Shown: positions 44,373 to 53,797, numbered from the stretch's first letter. The stretch: DNA of 64,000 bases from Chitinophaga sp. GbtcB8 (GCF_019091455.1 NZ_JAGXJN010000001.1:310001-374000); one strand, 5' to 3'. Translations and numbers: made by a program. The notes: generated by a model from the sequence alone, not told the origin.

Positions 44373-46019
44373 ATGAACACGTATTTGCAAATACACCCTG
44401 ATGATAACGTATTGGTGGCGTTACAGGATCTTCCGACAGGCACTCATATTCAATTCAATGGCACTTCACTGGAACTGATTAAGGACGTTCCTGCCAAGCA
44501 TAAATTCACCCTTACCGATCTGCAACCTGATGCTCCCGTTGTGATGTACGGCGTACTGGTAGGCAAAGCCAATTCCCTCATCCGCCAGGGAGAGGTGATC
44601 ACTACCAGCAACATCCGCCATGATACTACGGCGTTCCATGAAAAAGATGGCTCCATCCAATGGCAGGCGCCGGATGTAAGCAAATGGAAAACCCGCACCT
44701 TTATGGGCTACCCCCGTAAAGACGGGCAGGTGGGTACCCGCAACTACTGGCTGGTAATACCCATGGTATTTTGTGAGAACCGGAATGTGGGCGTGATTAA
44801 AACCGCATTTGAAAAAGGGCTGGGCTTTGCTCCGCCAGAGCTGTATAATGAGCAGGTAAGCGACCTGGTAGGCCTGTATAAAAGCGGCAACCTGGAAGGG
44901 ATTAAGAGCTACCAGCCGGTGTCAGTAACAGAAACGGCTACACGTAGCTCAGTATTCCCGAATGTGGATGGTATTAAGTTCCTGATCCATGAAGGCGGCT
45001 GCGGCGGTACCCGGGATGATGCTGAAGCCTTGTGCGCCTTACTGGCCGGTTATATTCACCATTCCAATGTGGCAGGCGCCACCATCCTGAGCCTGGGCTG
45101 CCAGCATGCACAGGTATCCATTTTACAGACCGCGCTGAAAAAGCTGAATCCTACTGAGGATAAACCAGTGCTGGTGTTTGAGCAGCAGAAAAGCGGTTCT
45201 GAATTTAACATGCTTTCCACCGCTATTAAAGAAACTTTCCTGGCTTTGGTTGAAGCCAATAAAATAGAAAGGCAACCGGCCCCTTTATCCAAGCTGGTAA
45301 TAGGTTTGGAATGCGGCGGCTCTGATGGGTTCTCCGGTATCTCCGCTAACCCTGCAGTAGGCCATACATCTGACCTGCTGGTGGCATTGGGCGGTACTTC
45401 CATCCTGTCTGAGTTTCCGGAGCTGTGCGGGGTAGAGCAGGAATTGATCAACCGCTGTAACAGTGAAACTGCTTCCGAGAAATTCATCCGCATTATGCGG
45501 GCGTATGAAAGCCAGGCAGAATCCGTAGGTTCCGGCTTTTACCAGAACCCTTCCCCCGGTAATATTAAAGATGGTTTGATCACAGATGCGATCAAGTCTG
45601 CCGGTGCTGCTAAAAAAGGCGGTACTTCCCCGGTGGTAGATGTGCTGGATTATACGGAGTATGCCACCAAGCCCGGTCTGAACCTGCTGTGCACACCAGG
45701 TAATGATGTGGAATCCACTTCCGCAGAAGTAGGCTCCGGCGCTAATGTGGTGTTATTCACTACCGGTTTAGGCACGCCTACCGGCAATCCCATTTCACCG
45801 GTTATCAAACTCTCCACCAATACCCGCCTGGCACAACGGATGCCGGATATTATTGACATTAATACCGGTCCTATTATCAGTGGCGAAAAAACCATTGCAG
45901 CCATGGGCGAAGAAATACTGGAGTTTGTAATTAAAACAGCCAGTGGGGAGGTTGTTACCAAAGCTGAGCAGCTGCACCAGGATGATTTTATTCCGTGGAA
46001 ACGGGGTGTGAGCTTATAA
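44373..46019 (+). CDS. uxaA: Altronate dehydratase
   Basis: Converts D-altronate to KDG, the last step of the galacturonate branch, with a metal centre. The 548 aa have the N-terminal SAF domain (about 8-95; DNVLVALQDLPTGTHIQFNG) and the UxaA/GarD catalytic region (MGYPRKDGQVGTRNYWLVIP; FLIHEGGCGGTRDDAEALCA; LVIGLECGGSDGFSGISANP; FTTGLGTPTGNPISPVIKLS). It is transcribed away from kduI across an operator palindrome and ends at a strong terminator, so it is likely induced with the rest of the uronate genes. Confidence 0.96.
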   Translation: MNTYLQIHPDDNVLVALQDLPTGTHIQFNGTSLELIKDVPAKHKFTLTDLQPDAPVVMYGVLVGKANSLIRQGEVITTSNIRHDTTAFHEKDGSIQWQAPDVSKWKTRTFMGYPRKDGQVGTRNYWLVIPMVFCENRNVGVIKTAFEKGLGFAPPELYNEQVSDLVGLYKSGNLEGIKSYQPVSVTETATRSSVFPNVDGIKFLIHEGGCGGTRDDAEALCALLAGYIHHSNVAGATILSLGCQHAQVSILQTALKKLNPTEDKPVLVFEQQKSGSEFNMLSTAIKETFLALVEANKIERQPAPLSKLVIGLECGGSDGFSGISANPAVGHTSDLLVALGGTSILSEFPELCGVEQELINRCNSETASEKFIRIMRAYESQAESVGSGFYQNPSPGNIKDGLITDAIKSAGAAKKGGTSPVVDVLDYTEYATKPGLNLLCTPGNDVESTSAEVGSGANVVLFTTGLGTPTGNPISPVIKLSTNTRLAQRMPDIIDINTGPIISGEKTIAAMGEEILEFVIKTASGEVVTKAEQLHQDDFIPWKRGVSL

Positions 46020-46038
46020 TTGACTGGATCTTACCACA

Positions 46039-46080
46039 AAATAAACAGGCTGTATCAAGGTAGATACAGCCTGTTTATTT
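46039..46080. terminator. Bidirectional terminator with 18-bp stem
   Basis: AAATAAACAGGCTGTATC (46039-46056) pairs perfectly with GATACAGCCTGTTTATTT (46063-46080) across a six-base loop. It lies between the convergent uxaA and thioredoxin-like genes. Confidence 0.88.
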
Positions 46081-46105
46081 TATAAGGCAGCCTGCCACCA
46101 GCCCC

Positions 46106-47314
46106 TTACTTCCATGTGGGCTCCCCATTTTTCATTTTCTCCAGGGTAGCGCTCAGGTCTTTATCTCCATTTGATAGCTTTACCGCTTTTTCTTCCATAG
46201 CTATTGCTTCGTTTTTCTTACCCAGCTTATACAGGATGTTGGCGTAAGTATCTATGTACATAGGTTCTTCCTTGTCTTTAAAGGATCGTTTGCTCCATTC
46301 CAGCGCCTCCGTTACGCAGGTCATATCCTGACAGTTCTCAAACACAGCCCATGCAAATTCGTTCAGCATTTCAGGCGATGTGTTGCTGCCAAATTGTTTC
46401 ATATAGATCATCACATTGGTCTGAAACATAGGCCAATCTTTTTTTGCCATACTGTACCGCACTTTACCCATGGTTACTACTTCCGCTGCATATTGCGGGT
46501 ATTTTTCCTGCACTTGCTTTTCAATGGATGCCCAGTCCACTGCATTCCCCCTCAGCTTTGCATAGACCTCTTCATTTGCAATAATGTCTTTTACCCTGCC
46601 GATAGCTTTACCTTCGCCCAAAACGGCATCTACCCCTTTACTTTGTTTCATAAAAATGGTAAAACCAGTGTCTTTACTACTGTGGGTAAAGTTGTCCATG
46701 AAGCGGATGTTATCAACCGTCATCAGGTTCTTTTGTGTAGCAAGATATTCCCGGGAAATTTTGGCGGCATGGGGCATATCATCGGCTTCCATTGCAGCCA
46801 TGGCCATTGCTTTCAACGTTTCGGGCTTATTGTTGCCTTTATTGTATTTATCCAGCTGTGTATAATACTGGGTGGCGGGGTTCAGCGCCTTTTCAGACCG
46901 GGCAATAAACTCTGGCGCCTCTGAGCTTCCTACCGTACGGTGCACAATCTTTCCATCCGGCGAAAAGTACAGGAAGGTAGGGTAGCTCCGGATCTTATAC
47001 TCTTTTTCTATCATTGCGGCATCCGCATACCAGCTTTTAACATGCTCATTGTCATCCGGGGTTTTGTCCAGCTGAACTTTTACATTAATAAAATTGCTGT
47101 TGAAGAACCGGCCCATTGCTTCCTGCGGGAATACCTGTGCAGTCATGTATTTACAGGGGCCGCACCAGGTAGTATAACAGTCCACAAAAACATATTTGTG
47201 CTCCGCTTTAGCTTTAGCCAGCACCTGCTCCCAGCTAAGCTCCTTTTCAAAATGTACCCCCTGCGCAAAAGCCAGCGCAGGCAGCAATGCCAACAGGCAT
47301 AATAGTTTTTTCAT
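46106..47314 (-). CDS. Secreted thioredoxin-domain protein with helical C-terminal half
   Basis: Protein of 402 aa exported by the signal peptide KKLLCLLALLPALAFAQGVH. A thioredoxin fold covers about residues 20-150, with the active site DCYTTWCGPCKYM and the cis-Pro loop IRSYPTFLYFSPDG. The C-terminal 240 residues are helical and TPR-like (YIDTYANILYKLGKKNEAIA and MEEKAVKLSNGDKDLS). It may reduce or isomerise disulfides in periplasmic proteins. It is flanked by terminators on both sides, so it appears inserted within the uronate region without belonging to the pathway. Confidence 0.9.
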   Translation of the reverse strand: MKKLLCLLALLPALAFAQGVHFEKELSWEQVLAKAKAEHKYVFVDCYTTWCGPCKYMTAQVFPQEAMGRFFNSNFINVKVQLDKTPDDNEHVKSWYADAAMIEKEYKIRSYPTFLYFSPDGKIVHRTVGSSEAPEFIARSEKALNPATQYYTQLDKYNKGNNKPETLKAMAMAAMEADDMPHAAKISREYLATQKNLMTVDNIRFMDNFTHSSKDTGFTIFMKQSKGVDAVLGEGKAIGRVKDIIANEEVYAKLRGNAVDWASIEKQVQEKYPQYAAEVVTMGKVRYSMAKKDWPMFQTNVMIYMKQFGSNTSPEMLNEFAWAVFENCQDMTCVTEALEWSKRSFKDKEEPMYIDTYANILYKLGKKNEAIAMEEKAVKLSNGDKDLSATLEKMKNGEPTWK

Positions 47315-47435
47315 GGTTAGTTTATTTAATGATGGGGTGATGGGTTTGACGATCTGACAATTAAGATAAGTTAAATATCTATACCCTCAGGTACCGCCGG
47401 TAAAATTGTCCCGGAGTGATGTTATTCCTTCAAAA

Positions 47436-47464
47436 AAAATCCCGGCTTTATCAGCCGGGATTTT
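47436..47464 (-). terminator. Rho-independent terminator of the exuT operon
   Basis: AAAATCCCGGCT (47436-47447) pairs perfectly with AGCCGGGATTTT (47453-47464). On the minus strand it runs on into T residues. It lies 44 bases past the transporter stop, with AT-rich sequence between. Confidence 0.8.
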
Positions 47465-47507
47465 CGTGTTCAATTATTTCCTTCAATTAATTATTCATTC
47501 TTCATTA

Positions 47508-48815
47508 TTAATTATCCTTCAGCTGCACCTGCTCCATTCTGGGTGCAAAAAAGTGCATGATCACCCAGGCCAGCAGGTAAGCAAATCCGCAGATGACGAA
47601 CAGGATGTTATACCCAACATTCACATCGCCCAGCGCTTTGTAATGGTCCAGCATGAAGCCTACCAGCAAGGGAAACAGCATACCGCCAATAGAGCCCGCC
47701 ATACCGCCGATACCTACCACGGAGCTTACCGCGTATTTAGGGAACATATCGGATACCGTGGTGAAAATATTTGCAGACCAGGCCTGGTGTGCAGCTGCAG
47801 CCAAACCTACCAGGGACACGGCTACCCACATGCTATCCGTGTATTTGGTAAGCATAATGGGTACTACGCAAACCGCAAAAAGTAACATAGACGTTTTACG
47901 TGCCTTAAATACCGGCCATCCTTTCTTAATAAGGAAAGAGGATAACCAGCCGCCGCCAATGCTGCCAATGCTTACCATGGTATAAATGATAATGATGGGC
48001 AAGCCATAGCTGGCTTTCATATCTACATTAAACGCGGAGGAAATATAGGAAGGCAGCCAGAAAAGGAAGAACCACCATACCGGGTCAGTCAGCAGCTTAC
48101 CAAATACAAAGGCCCAGGTCTGGCGGATGGTGAATAGCTTTAACCAGCTGATCTTGCGGGTTTCGGCATCCGGGCCGGCCTGGTGTTCTTCATTATCGCT
48201 GTGAATATATGCGTATTCTTCTTTCGTTACCCGTTTGCTTTTAGAAGGTGTATCATATAAAATGAACCAGAAGATCAGCCACAAAAAACCAATGGCGCCG
48301 GTCCAGATAAAGGCGCTTTGCCAGCCCTGTACCTTAGCGATCCAGTACACCAGTGCCGGCGCAATCACCGGTCCCAGGTTGGCGCCGGCATTAAAAATAC
48401 CAGTTGCCAATGCCCGCTCTTTCTTGGGAAACCATTCTGCAGTGGCCTTAATGGCGGAAGGGAAGTTACCTGATTCACCCAGGCCCAGGGCCACACGTGC
48501 TATCCCAAAACCTAAAGTGGATTTTGCCAGTGCATGCGCCATGGCAGCCACACTCCATACGATCAGGGAAATGGTATAACCTAATTTGGAACCAATTTTA
48601 TCTACCAGCCCGCCAAAGGCTAGCAGGCCCAGTGCATAGGCAGCTGAAAAAGCGATCACTATATAGCTGTAATCAGATTCTGTCCAGTGGAACTGTATTT
48701 CCAGGTCTCCTTTTAACAAACCTATCACCTGCCGGTCAATGTAGTTAATGGTAGTAGCAAAGAAAAGCAGCGTGCAAATAACCCAGCGATAGTTTCCGGT
48801 TTTTGTGGAATTCAT
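47508..48815 (-). CDS. exuT: MFS hexuronate transporter
   Basis: Major-facilitator proton symporter of 435 aa with twelve predicted helices. The family start YRWVICTLLFFATTINYIDR and the loop QVIGLLKGDLEIQFHWTESD are hallmarks of the anion:cation symporter (ExuT/GarP) group, as is GLGESGNFPSAIKATAEWFP. It likely imports galacturonate or glucuronate for the enzymes encoded upstream. The ATG at 48815 begins the conserved part; the frame is open to 48857. It follows eda by 47 bases and has an operator-like palindrome 69 bases before its start, inside eda. Confidence 0.92.
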   Translation of the reverse strand: MNSTKTGNYRWVICTLLFFATTINYIDRQVIGLLKGDLEIQFHWTESDYSYIVIAFSAAYALGLLAFGGLVDKIGSKLGYTISLIVWSVAAMAHALAKSTLGFGIARVALGLGESGNFPSAIKATAEWFPKKERALATGIFNAGANLGPVIAPALVYWIAKVQGWQSAFIWTGAIGFLWLIFWFILYDTPSKSKRVTKEEYAYIHSDNEEHQAGPDAETRKISWLKLFTIRQTWAFVFGKLLTDPVWWFFLFWLPSYISSAFNVDMKASYGLPIIIIYTMVSIGSIGGGWLSSFLIKKGWPVFKARKTSMLLFAVCVVPIMLTKYTDSMWVAVSLVGLAAAAHQAWSANIFTTVSDMFPKYAVSSVVGIGGMAGSIGGMLFPLLVGFMLDHYKALGDVNVGYNILFVICGFAYLLAWVIMHFFAPRMEQVQLKDN

Positions 48816-48862
48816 TCTAATAAATTTGGAATTTATGAGCAAACGGTGTTTGAACACTCAAT

Positions 48863-49525
48863 TTAGTGCAATGCTTTCACAAATGCAAACGTTTGCACCA
48901 CTTTGGCTTTCAGCGCACTCCAGTCTTTGCTGTCAATCACCTGCTTTGACAATAAGTTAGAGCCCATGCCTACACAAACCACGCCGGCCTCAAACCAGGA
49001 GGCTATACTTTCCTTGGTAGGCTCTACCCCGCCGGTAGGCATAAATTTGGTATTGGGAAACAGCGGTTTAATGGATTTTACAAAACCAGGCCCCAGGATA
49101 TTACCGGGGAACAGCTTTACCAGCGGGGAATCCAGCTTTTCTGCCACTGCAATTTCAGAGGGTGTCATACAACCGGGTATCCAGAGGATGTTCTCTTTTT
49201 TGCAGCACTCCCCAATTTCAGCATCGGTGATAGGGCTTACAATAAAATCAGCGCCCTGCCCTACAAAGGTTGCCGCATCTGCCGCATTTTTAATAGTGCC
49301 AATGCCCAGATACATATCCGGCATGCTTACCAGCTTCTTATCGCGCATAGCGGCAAAATTACGGCTGGCATGCTCTCCCCTGTTGGTGAACTCAAACACG
49401 CGGATACCACCTTCATAACAAGCCTGCATTACTTCTATACAAACTGCTTCATCATCATGGTAAAATACCGGTATTATCCCGCTGCGCTCAAAGGCTGCTA
49501 TAATAGTGGATGGTTGAGGTGCCAT
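48863..49525 (-). CDS. eda: KDPG/KHG aldolase
   Basis: Class I aldolase of 220 aa cleaving 2-keto-3-deoxy-6-phosphogluconate to pyruvate and glyceraldehyde-3-phosphate. The Schiff-base lysine is in SPLVKLFPGNILGPGFVKS, and the family motifs ILWIPGCMTPSEIAVA and KFMPTGGVEPTKESIASW are present. It follows kdgK with a single base between stop and start. Its last codons (VVQTFAFVKALH) contain the palindrome TGCAAACGTTTGCA, so the coding end probably doubles as a regulatory site for exuT. Confidence 0.95.
   Translation of the reverse strand: MAPQPSTIIAAFERSGIIPVFYHDDEAVCIEVMQACYEGGIRVFEFTNRGEHASRNFAAMRDKKLVSMPDMYLGIGTIKNAADAATFVGQGADFIVSPITDAEIGECCKKENILWIPGCMTPSEIAVAEKLDSPLVKLFPGNILGPGFVKSIKPLFPNTKFMPTGGVEPTKESIASWFEAGVVCVGMGSNLLSKQVIDSKDWSALKAKVVQTFAFVKALH
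48884..48897. promoter_or_regulatory. Second perfect operator palindrome, inside the 3' end of eda
   Basis: TGCAAACGTTTGCA, identical to the site at 44224. It lies within the last twelve codons of eda and 69 bases upstream of the exuT start. A partial inverted word, CAAACGGTGTTTG (48840-48852), lies between it and that start. Confidence 0.65.
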
Positions 49526-49526
49526 A

Positions 49527-50522
49527 TTAAATAAGTTTTAAAATATCTTCTTTACTGGTTTGGTTAAAGTCGCCTTTTATGAACAATTTAGACCAGGCAG
49601 CGCCGGCAGCAAAGGAAATGAGCTTTTGTGCATCAAAACCCTGCAGCAGCCCGTGTATAAGGCCCGCCATAAAACTATCGCCGCTGCCTACGCGGTCTAC
49701 CACCTCATTGGTTTCAACCTGTTTGGAAACGGTTTGCTGCCCGTTATGATAGTAGGTAGCATAATACAGGTTATGGGTAGGCCCGTTGGAGAAGCGGAAG
49801 GTAAAGGCCACATGTTTACAGCGTGGGTACTTTTCCGTTATTTCCTGCGCTACTTTAATAGCCTGTTCCAGGTATACTTCCTTTTTGTCCTGCTCCAAAG
49901 CCACCGTATCCAGGGTAGTATCCAGCATGTTATGCGCTGCCCATATGTTGCCCATTATTACATCACAATACTGCACCAGCTCCGGCATTACCTGGAATGG
50001 TTTGGCGTATTGCCATAATTTATTGCGGTAATTCAGATCAGTAGAAATGGTGAGGCCCTTGCGGCTGGCAGCTTCCAGGGCTTCTTTACAAACCTTTGCA
50101 GCTTGCCCGCTGAGCGCGGGTGTAATAGCGCTCCAGTGAAACCATGTAGCATCTTCCAGCAATTCATCCCAGTTTACGGTGCCGGGTTCCAGCTGGCTAA
50201 AGGCGGAATATTTACGGTCATACACTACCTCTGCATGTTTCAGGTCGCTGCCCTGCGCCAGGAAATAGGCGCCTATACGGTCGCCACCCCACAGCATACG
50301 GTCGGTAGTAATGCCTGCTTTTTCCAGCTGCTGCATTACCTGCTTGGAGAGGCCGTTTTCAGGGGCTTTGCTAATGTAGGCTACTGGCGTGCCCCAGCGT
50401 GCCAGGGAGGCAGCCATATTAGCCTCTGCCCCGCCTATGTATAATGCCGAATTATGTTGCTCCCAGTCAGGGGAAAAGCGGAATAACAACTCTCCGTACG
50501 ATATAACTTTTACTGGTTTCAT
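49527..50522 (-). CDS. kdgK: 2-keto-3-deoxygluconate kinase (PfkB family)
   Basis: Sugar kinase of 331 aa phosphorylating KDG to KDPG. The PfkB fold shows the N-terminal SYGELLFRFSPDWEQ, the family signature with sugar contacts YIGGAEANMAASLARWG, and the C-terminal ATP/anion-hole motif VDRVGSGDSFMAGLIHGLL with the catalytic base Asp. It is assigned to KDG rather than another sugar because it lies between uxaC and eda. Its start overlaps the uxaC stop by one base (TAATG), so translation is coupled. Confidence 0.93.
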   Translation of the reverse strand: MKPVKVISYGELLFRFSPDWEQHNSALYIGGAEANMAASLARWGTPVAYISKAPENGLSKQVMQQLEKAGITTDRMLWGGDRIGAYFLAQGSDLKHAEVVYDRKYSAFSQLEPGTVNWDELLEDATWFHWSAITPALSGQAAKVCKEALEAASRKGLTISTDLNYRNKLWQYAKPFQVMPELVQYCDVIMGNIWAAHNMLDTTLDTVALEQDKKEVYLEQAIKVAQEITEKYPRCKHVAFTFRFSNGPTHNLYYATYYHNGQQTVSKQVETNEVVDRVGSGDSFMAGLIHGLLQGFDAQKLISFAAGAAWSKLFIKGDFNQTSKEDILKLI

Positions 50523-51916
50523 TAAAAATTAAAGTATGCTTTTGCATTATTGTAACAAATATCCTGCACCATTTTACCCAGCCAGGGAATATCAGATGGC
50601 AGCTCCCCGTTCTCTACATCATTTCCTATAAGGTTACACAAAATACGTCTAAAATATTCATGACGGGAATAGGAAAGAAAACTTCTGGAATCTGTCAGCA
50701 TCCCAACAAAGCGGCTCAGCAGTCCCATGTTGCTTAATACATTCATTTGTTTTTCCATACCGTCTTTCTGATCCAGGAACCACCAGCCGCTGCCAAACTG
50801 CATTTTACCGGCCACCGTACCATCCTGGAAATTGCCTGCCATGGTGGCAAACACTTCGTTATAAGACGGGTTCAGGTTATAAACGATGGTTTTAGCCAGC
50901 TTATTCTTTTTATCCAGCCCATCAAAAAAGGCCGACATACTCTCCGCTACCTGCCAGTCGCCAATGGAATCCACGCCCGCATCTGCACCGATCTGTTGTA
51001 ACAAACGGCTGTTATTATTACGGATGGCCCCTACGTGAAATTGCTGCACCCAGCCTTTTTCATGGTTCCACTCACAAATAAAATGCAGGGTGGCGGCTTT
51101 GAATTGCACCGCTTCTTCCGTGCTCACGGCCTTGCCTGCACGTAGTTTGGCAAAAATACTTTCCAGGCCGGCAGTAGTATACGCCGCTGCGTAAAAGGTG
51201 CTGATGCCATGGTCAGACAAACGCCCGCCCGTGGCATGAAAATAATCGTGCCGGCTGCGCAGCGCATCCAGCAAGGCCTGGTAGCTGTTAATATCTTTAT
51301 TGGCAGCAGCCGCCAGCTTATCCATGTAGGCATTAAATGCAGCAGCATCTTCTACTGCCATCGCTTTATCCGGCCGGAAGGTGGGTAACACTTTTACCCC
51401 TAAATTCTTTTGCTGTATGGCTTTATGATGTTCCAGGCTATCGCAGGGATCATCGGTCGTGCACAAGGCATTTACCTTAAAATGCTGCAGCAGGGCCTGG
51501 GCGGTCCATTGCGGCAGCTGTGCGTTGCAATGATCATAAATTTCCTTTGCCGTATCTGCATTCAGCTGTTTGGTTATGCCAAAAGGATTTAACAGCTCCA
51601 TATGCGTCCAGTGATATAAAGGATTGCGCATGGTATAAGGTACGGTAGCCGCCCAGTGTTTGAACTTGGTAAAATGGTCGGCGCTGCCGGTAATAAATTC
51701 TTCTGCTACACCGTTGGCGCGCATGGCCCGCCATTTATAGTGATCACCCTGCAGCCACATAGCGCTCAGGTGCTCAAACTGCCGGTTGGCGGCAATTTCA
51801 TCCGGCGCCAGATGGTTATGATAGTCAATAATGGGCATGCTGCTGGCATACTCATGAAATAAACGTTGGGCCGTTGCTGTTTGTAACAAAAAATCTGCTG
51901 ATAAGAATTGCTTCAT
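50522..51916 (-). CDS. uxaC: Uronate isomerase (glucuronate/galacturonate isomerase)
   Basis: Isomerase of 464 aa of the amidohydrolase superfamily converting galacturonate to tagaturonate and glucuronate to fructuronate. Typical segments: MPIIDYHNHLAPDEIAANRQ carrying metal-ligand His residues, ALCTTDDPCDSLEHHKAIQQ, HFICEWNHEKGWVQQFHVGA, GMLTDSRSFLSYSRHEYFRR at the C-terminal active-site Asp, and the ending IPWLGKMVQDICYNNAKAYF. Length is standard. First gene of the uxaC-kdgK-eda-exuT unit; a 14-bp palindrome lies 42 bases before its start. Confidence 0.97.
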   Translation of the reverse strand: MKQFLSADFLLQTATAQRLFHEYASSMPIIDYHNHLAPDEIAANRQFEHLSAMWLQGDHYKWRAMRANGVAEEFITGSADHFTKFKHWAATVPYTMRNPLYHWTHMELLNPFGITKQLNADTAKEIYDHCNAQLPQWTAQALLQHFKVNALCTTDDPCDSLEHHKAIQQKNLGVKVLPTFRPDKAMAVEDAAAFNAYMDKLAAAANKDINSYQALLDALRSRHDYFHATGGRLSDHGISTFYAAAYTTAGLESIFAKLRAGKAVSTEEAVQFKAATLHFICEWNHEKGWVQQFHVGAIRNNNSRLLQQIGADAGVDSIGDWQVAESMSAFFDGLDKKNKLAKTIVYNLNPSYNEVFATMAGNFQDGTVAGKMQFGSGWWFLDQKDGMEKQMNVLSNMGLLSRFVGMLTDSRSFLSYSRHEYFRRILCNLIGNDVENGELPSDIPWLGKMVQDICYNNAKAYFNF

Positions 51917-51927
51917 ACGTGAAATTT

Positions 51928-52126
51928 AATTACGAATTGTCAATTACGAAATGCGAAGCATTCATGAATGCCGCTGAAAGTAATTGTGATATGAATAATT
52001 ACGAATTAAAGGCAGCGGAGATCATCTTTTATTCAATGCTCTGCACGCATAATCCACTTTCATAATTGTTCAAATTCATAAAATTTATTTAATGCCATTC
52101 CCGAAGTGTGTCCCAATTCGTAATTA
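51928..52126. repeat. Cluster of AATTACGAATT words and a perfect palindrome between uxaB and uxaC
   Basis: Three copies of an AT-rich word: a double one at 51928-51950 (AATTACGAATT, then AATTACGAA after a two-base spacer), one at 51997-52008, and an inverted one at 52115-52126 (AATTCGTAATTA) that contributes the uxaB stop codon. Between them is GCATTCATGAATGC (51958-51971), a perfect 14-bp palindrome 42 bases before the uxaC start. No gene is visible in the interval. Confidence 0.65.
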
Positions 52127-53638
52127 CTTTGTTGCCGCCTTACGCAGGCCATCCGCATACACCAGCGTGCCTTCCTGCATCATTCCCAGCAGGTGCGCGC
52201 TTACAGTTTCCGCAAAGCCTGGCAGCTGGTTAAGGTCAGCTTCCCACAGGCGGGTATCGGATATTATTTGTTGTACAAGCTGGGTAACAGCTGCGCTGTC
52301 AGCGGTTTTCACCTCTTTCCAGTAAGCGGCAAAAACAGCGGCGTTATCATCTGTAATTACATATTGTTCTGTGCCGCGGGCGCCAAAGAACTTACCGCCT
52401 TCTTCCTTCACGGGGCGCAGGAACAGCAGCATGGCGGCAAAACCCAGACACATGGCCGGCGGCAATGTATGTTTGCGTTCATAATAACGCAGCAGCGTGC
52501 GCACATTACGGGCATTCATTTTGGAGCTTTCCTGGAATGTAATGCTAATGAGCTTATGCGCAATATTGGGATTGGCAAACCGGTCCAGCACATCCTGTGC
52601 AAAGTTATCGGCATGCGGACAAATATCCTGTATGGTAGGCAGTATTTCCTCCATCACTACGGTACGGAAAAAGCTGTGCATATAGGAATGCTCCATACAC
52701 TCGTACACCGTGTTCAATCCCCCCAGGAATGCCAGCGGTACGGAAATGGTATGGCTGCCATTCAAGATACGTAATTTCTGCTCCCGGTAGGGCGTAATGC
52801 TGGGTGCTATCAGCATGCGCGCATCTGCTTCATGAAAAGAAAGCCGTTGTTTAATATGCGCATCCCCTTCTATAGCCCATAACAGGAAAGGTTCTGCATC
52901 AATCCACAAACTATCTGTATACCCGGCTTTCTCCTGCAGTGTTTCCAGCTCTTTGGGTTTACCGGGTACAATACGGTCAACCAGTGAATTACAGAAATTG
53001 TTATTGTTTTTTATCCATTCTATAAATGCTGCCGGCAGCTGGTTAAAGGCGGCCAGCTGTAATACGATCTCCTGTAATAAACGCCCGTTATCCACTACCA
53101 GCTCTGTTGGCACGATCACAAAACCTTTGTCCACGCTGCCTTGAAAATACTGGAAACGCTCCCACAGCACCGCCAGCAATTTACCGGGAAAAGAGGCCGG
53201 CACTCCGTCGGAAATATTCTCTTCCACATACTGGATCCCTACTTCCGTAGTATTGGAAATAATCACCCGCAATTCAGGCTGGTGTACGGTTTCCAATACC
53301 TTCGCCCAATCTGCATTCGATTGCAAAACACGGCTAATAGAAGCGTTTATAAGGGTGCGGTTAATTTTCTCGCCCTGGGCTACGCCTTTGATATGCGTGG
53401 TGTACAAATTATCCTGGGAAGAAAATTCTGTGGTTGGGCCATCTGTAGATTTCACCACCACTACCCTGCCTTTGAAAATGCCTTGTTTGTTGGCTTTGTC
53501 TATCAGGTAATCCACCAATCCTCTTAGCAACACACCGGTACCAAACTGCAATACTTTTTCGGGGTAGTTAAGATATTCCTTTGAGATATGGAGATCAGGC
53601 CGGCTTAACACATATTCGCTGTTTAATATAGGCAACAT
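52124..53638 (-). CDS. uxaB: Tagaturonate reductase / altronate oxidoreductase
   Basis: NAD-dependent polyol dehydrogenase of 504 aa reducing tagaturonate to altronate, between the UxaC and UxaA steps. The N-terminal Rossmann domain (YPEKVLQFGTGVLLRGLVDY) and the mannitol-dehydrogenase-type C-terminal domain (about residues 260-450) are intact. Typical stretches are IISNTTEVGIQYVEENISDG, NNNNFCNSLVDRIVPGKPKE and LRILNGSHTISVPLAFLGGL. Length is as expected. Same direction as uxaC, 207 bases upstream of it, so it may have its own transcript or share one. Confidence 0.95.
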   Translation of the reverse strand: MLPILNSEYVLSRPDLHISKEYLNYPEKVLQFGTGVLLRGLVDYLIDKANKQGIFKGRVVVVKSTDGPTTEFSSQDNLYTTHIKGVAQGEKINRTLINASISRVLQSNADWAKVLETVHQPELRVIISNTTEVGIQYVEENISDGVPASFPGKLLAVLWERFQYFQGSVDKGFVIVPTELVVDNGRLLQEIVLQLAAFNQLPAAFIEWIKNNNNFCNSLVDRIVPGKPKELETLQEKAGYTDSLWIDAEPFLLWAIEGDAHIKQRLSFHEADARMLIAPSITPYREQKLRILNGSHTISVPLAFLGGLNTVYECMEHSYMHSFFRTVVMEEILPTIQDICPHADNFAQDVLDRFANPNIAHKLISITFQESSKMNARNVRTLLRYYERKHTLPPAMCLGFAAMLLFLRPVKEEGGKFFGARGTEQYVITDDNAAVFAAYWKEVKTADSAAVTQLVQQIISDTRLWEADLNQLPGFAETVSAHLLGMMQEGTLVYADGLRKAATK

Positions 53639-53797
53639 GGAACTAATTTATAATATTTAATACTTTACCCGCTAATATAGGCTTCCATTTTAAGATTTTA
53701 TAATAAAAAATGATGAAATGCTGATGGCTGAAGGCTCTCTCTATGCCCCTATCACTACTATCAATAACCTGCTGCCCGCCAATGGCAGGATTTTCTT

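Noticed and set aside
46106..47314. Thioredoxin-like protein as a member of the uronate pathway
   Set aside because: It is bounded by terminators on both sides and has a secreted thioredoxin fold, with no link to the pathway chemistry.
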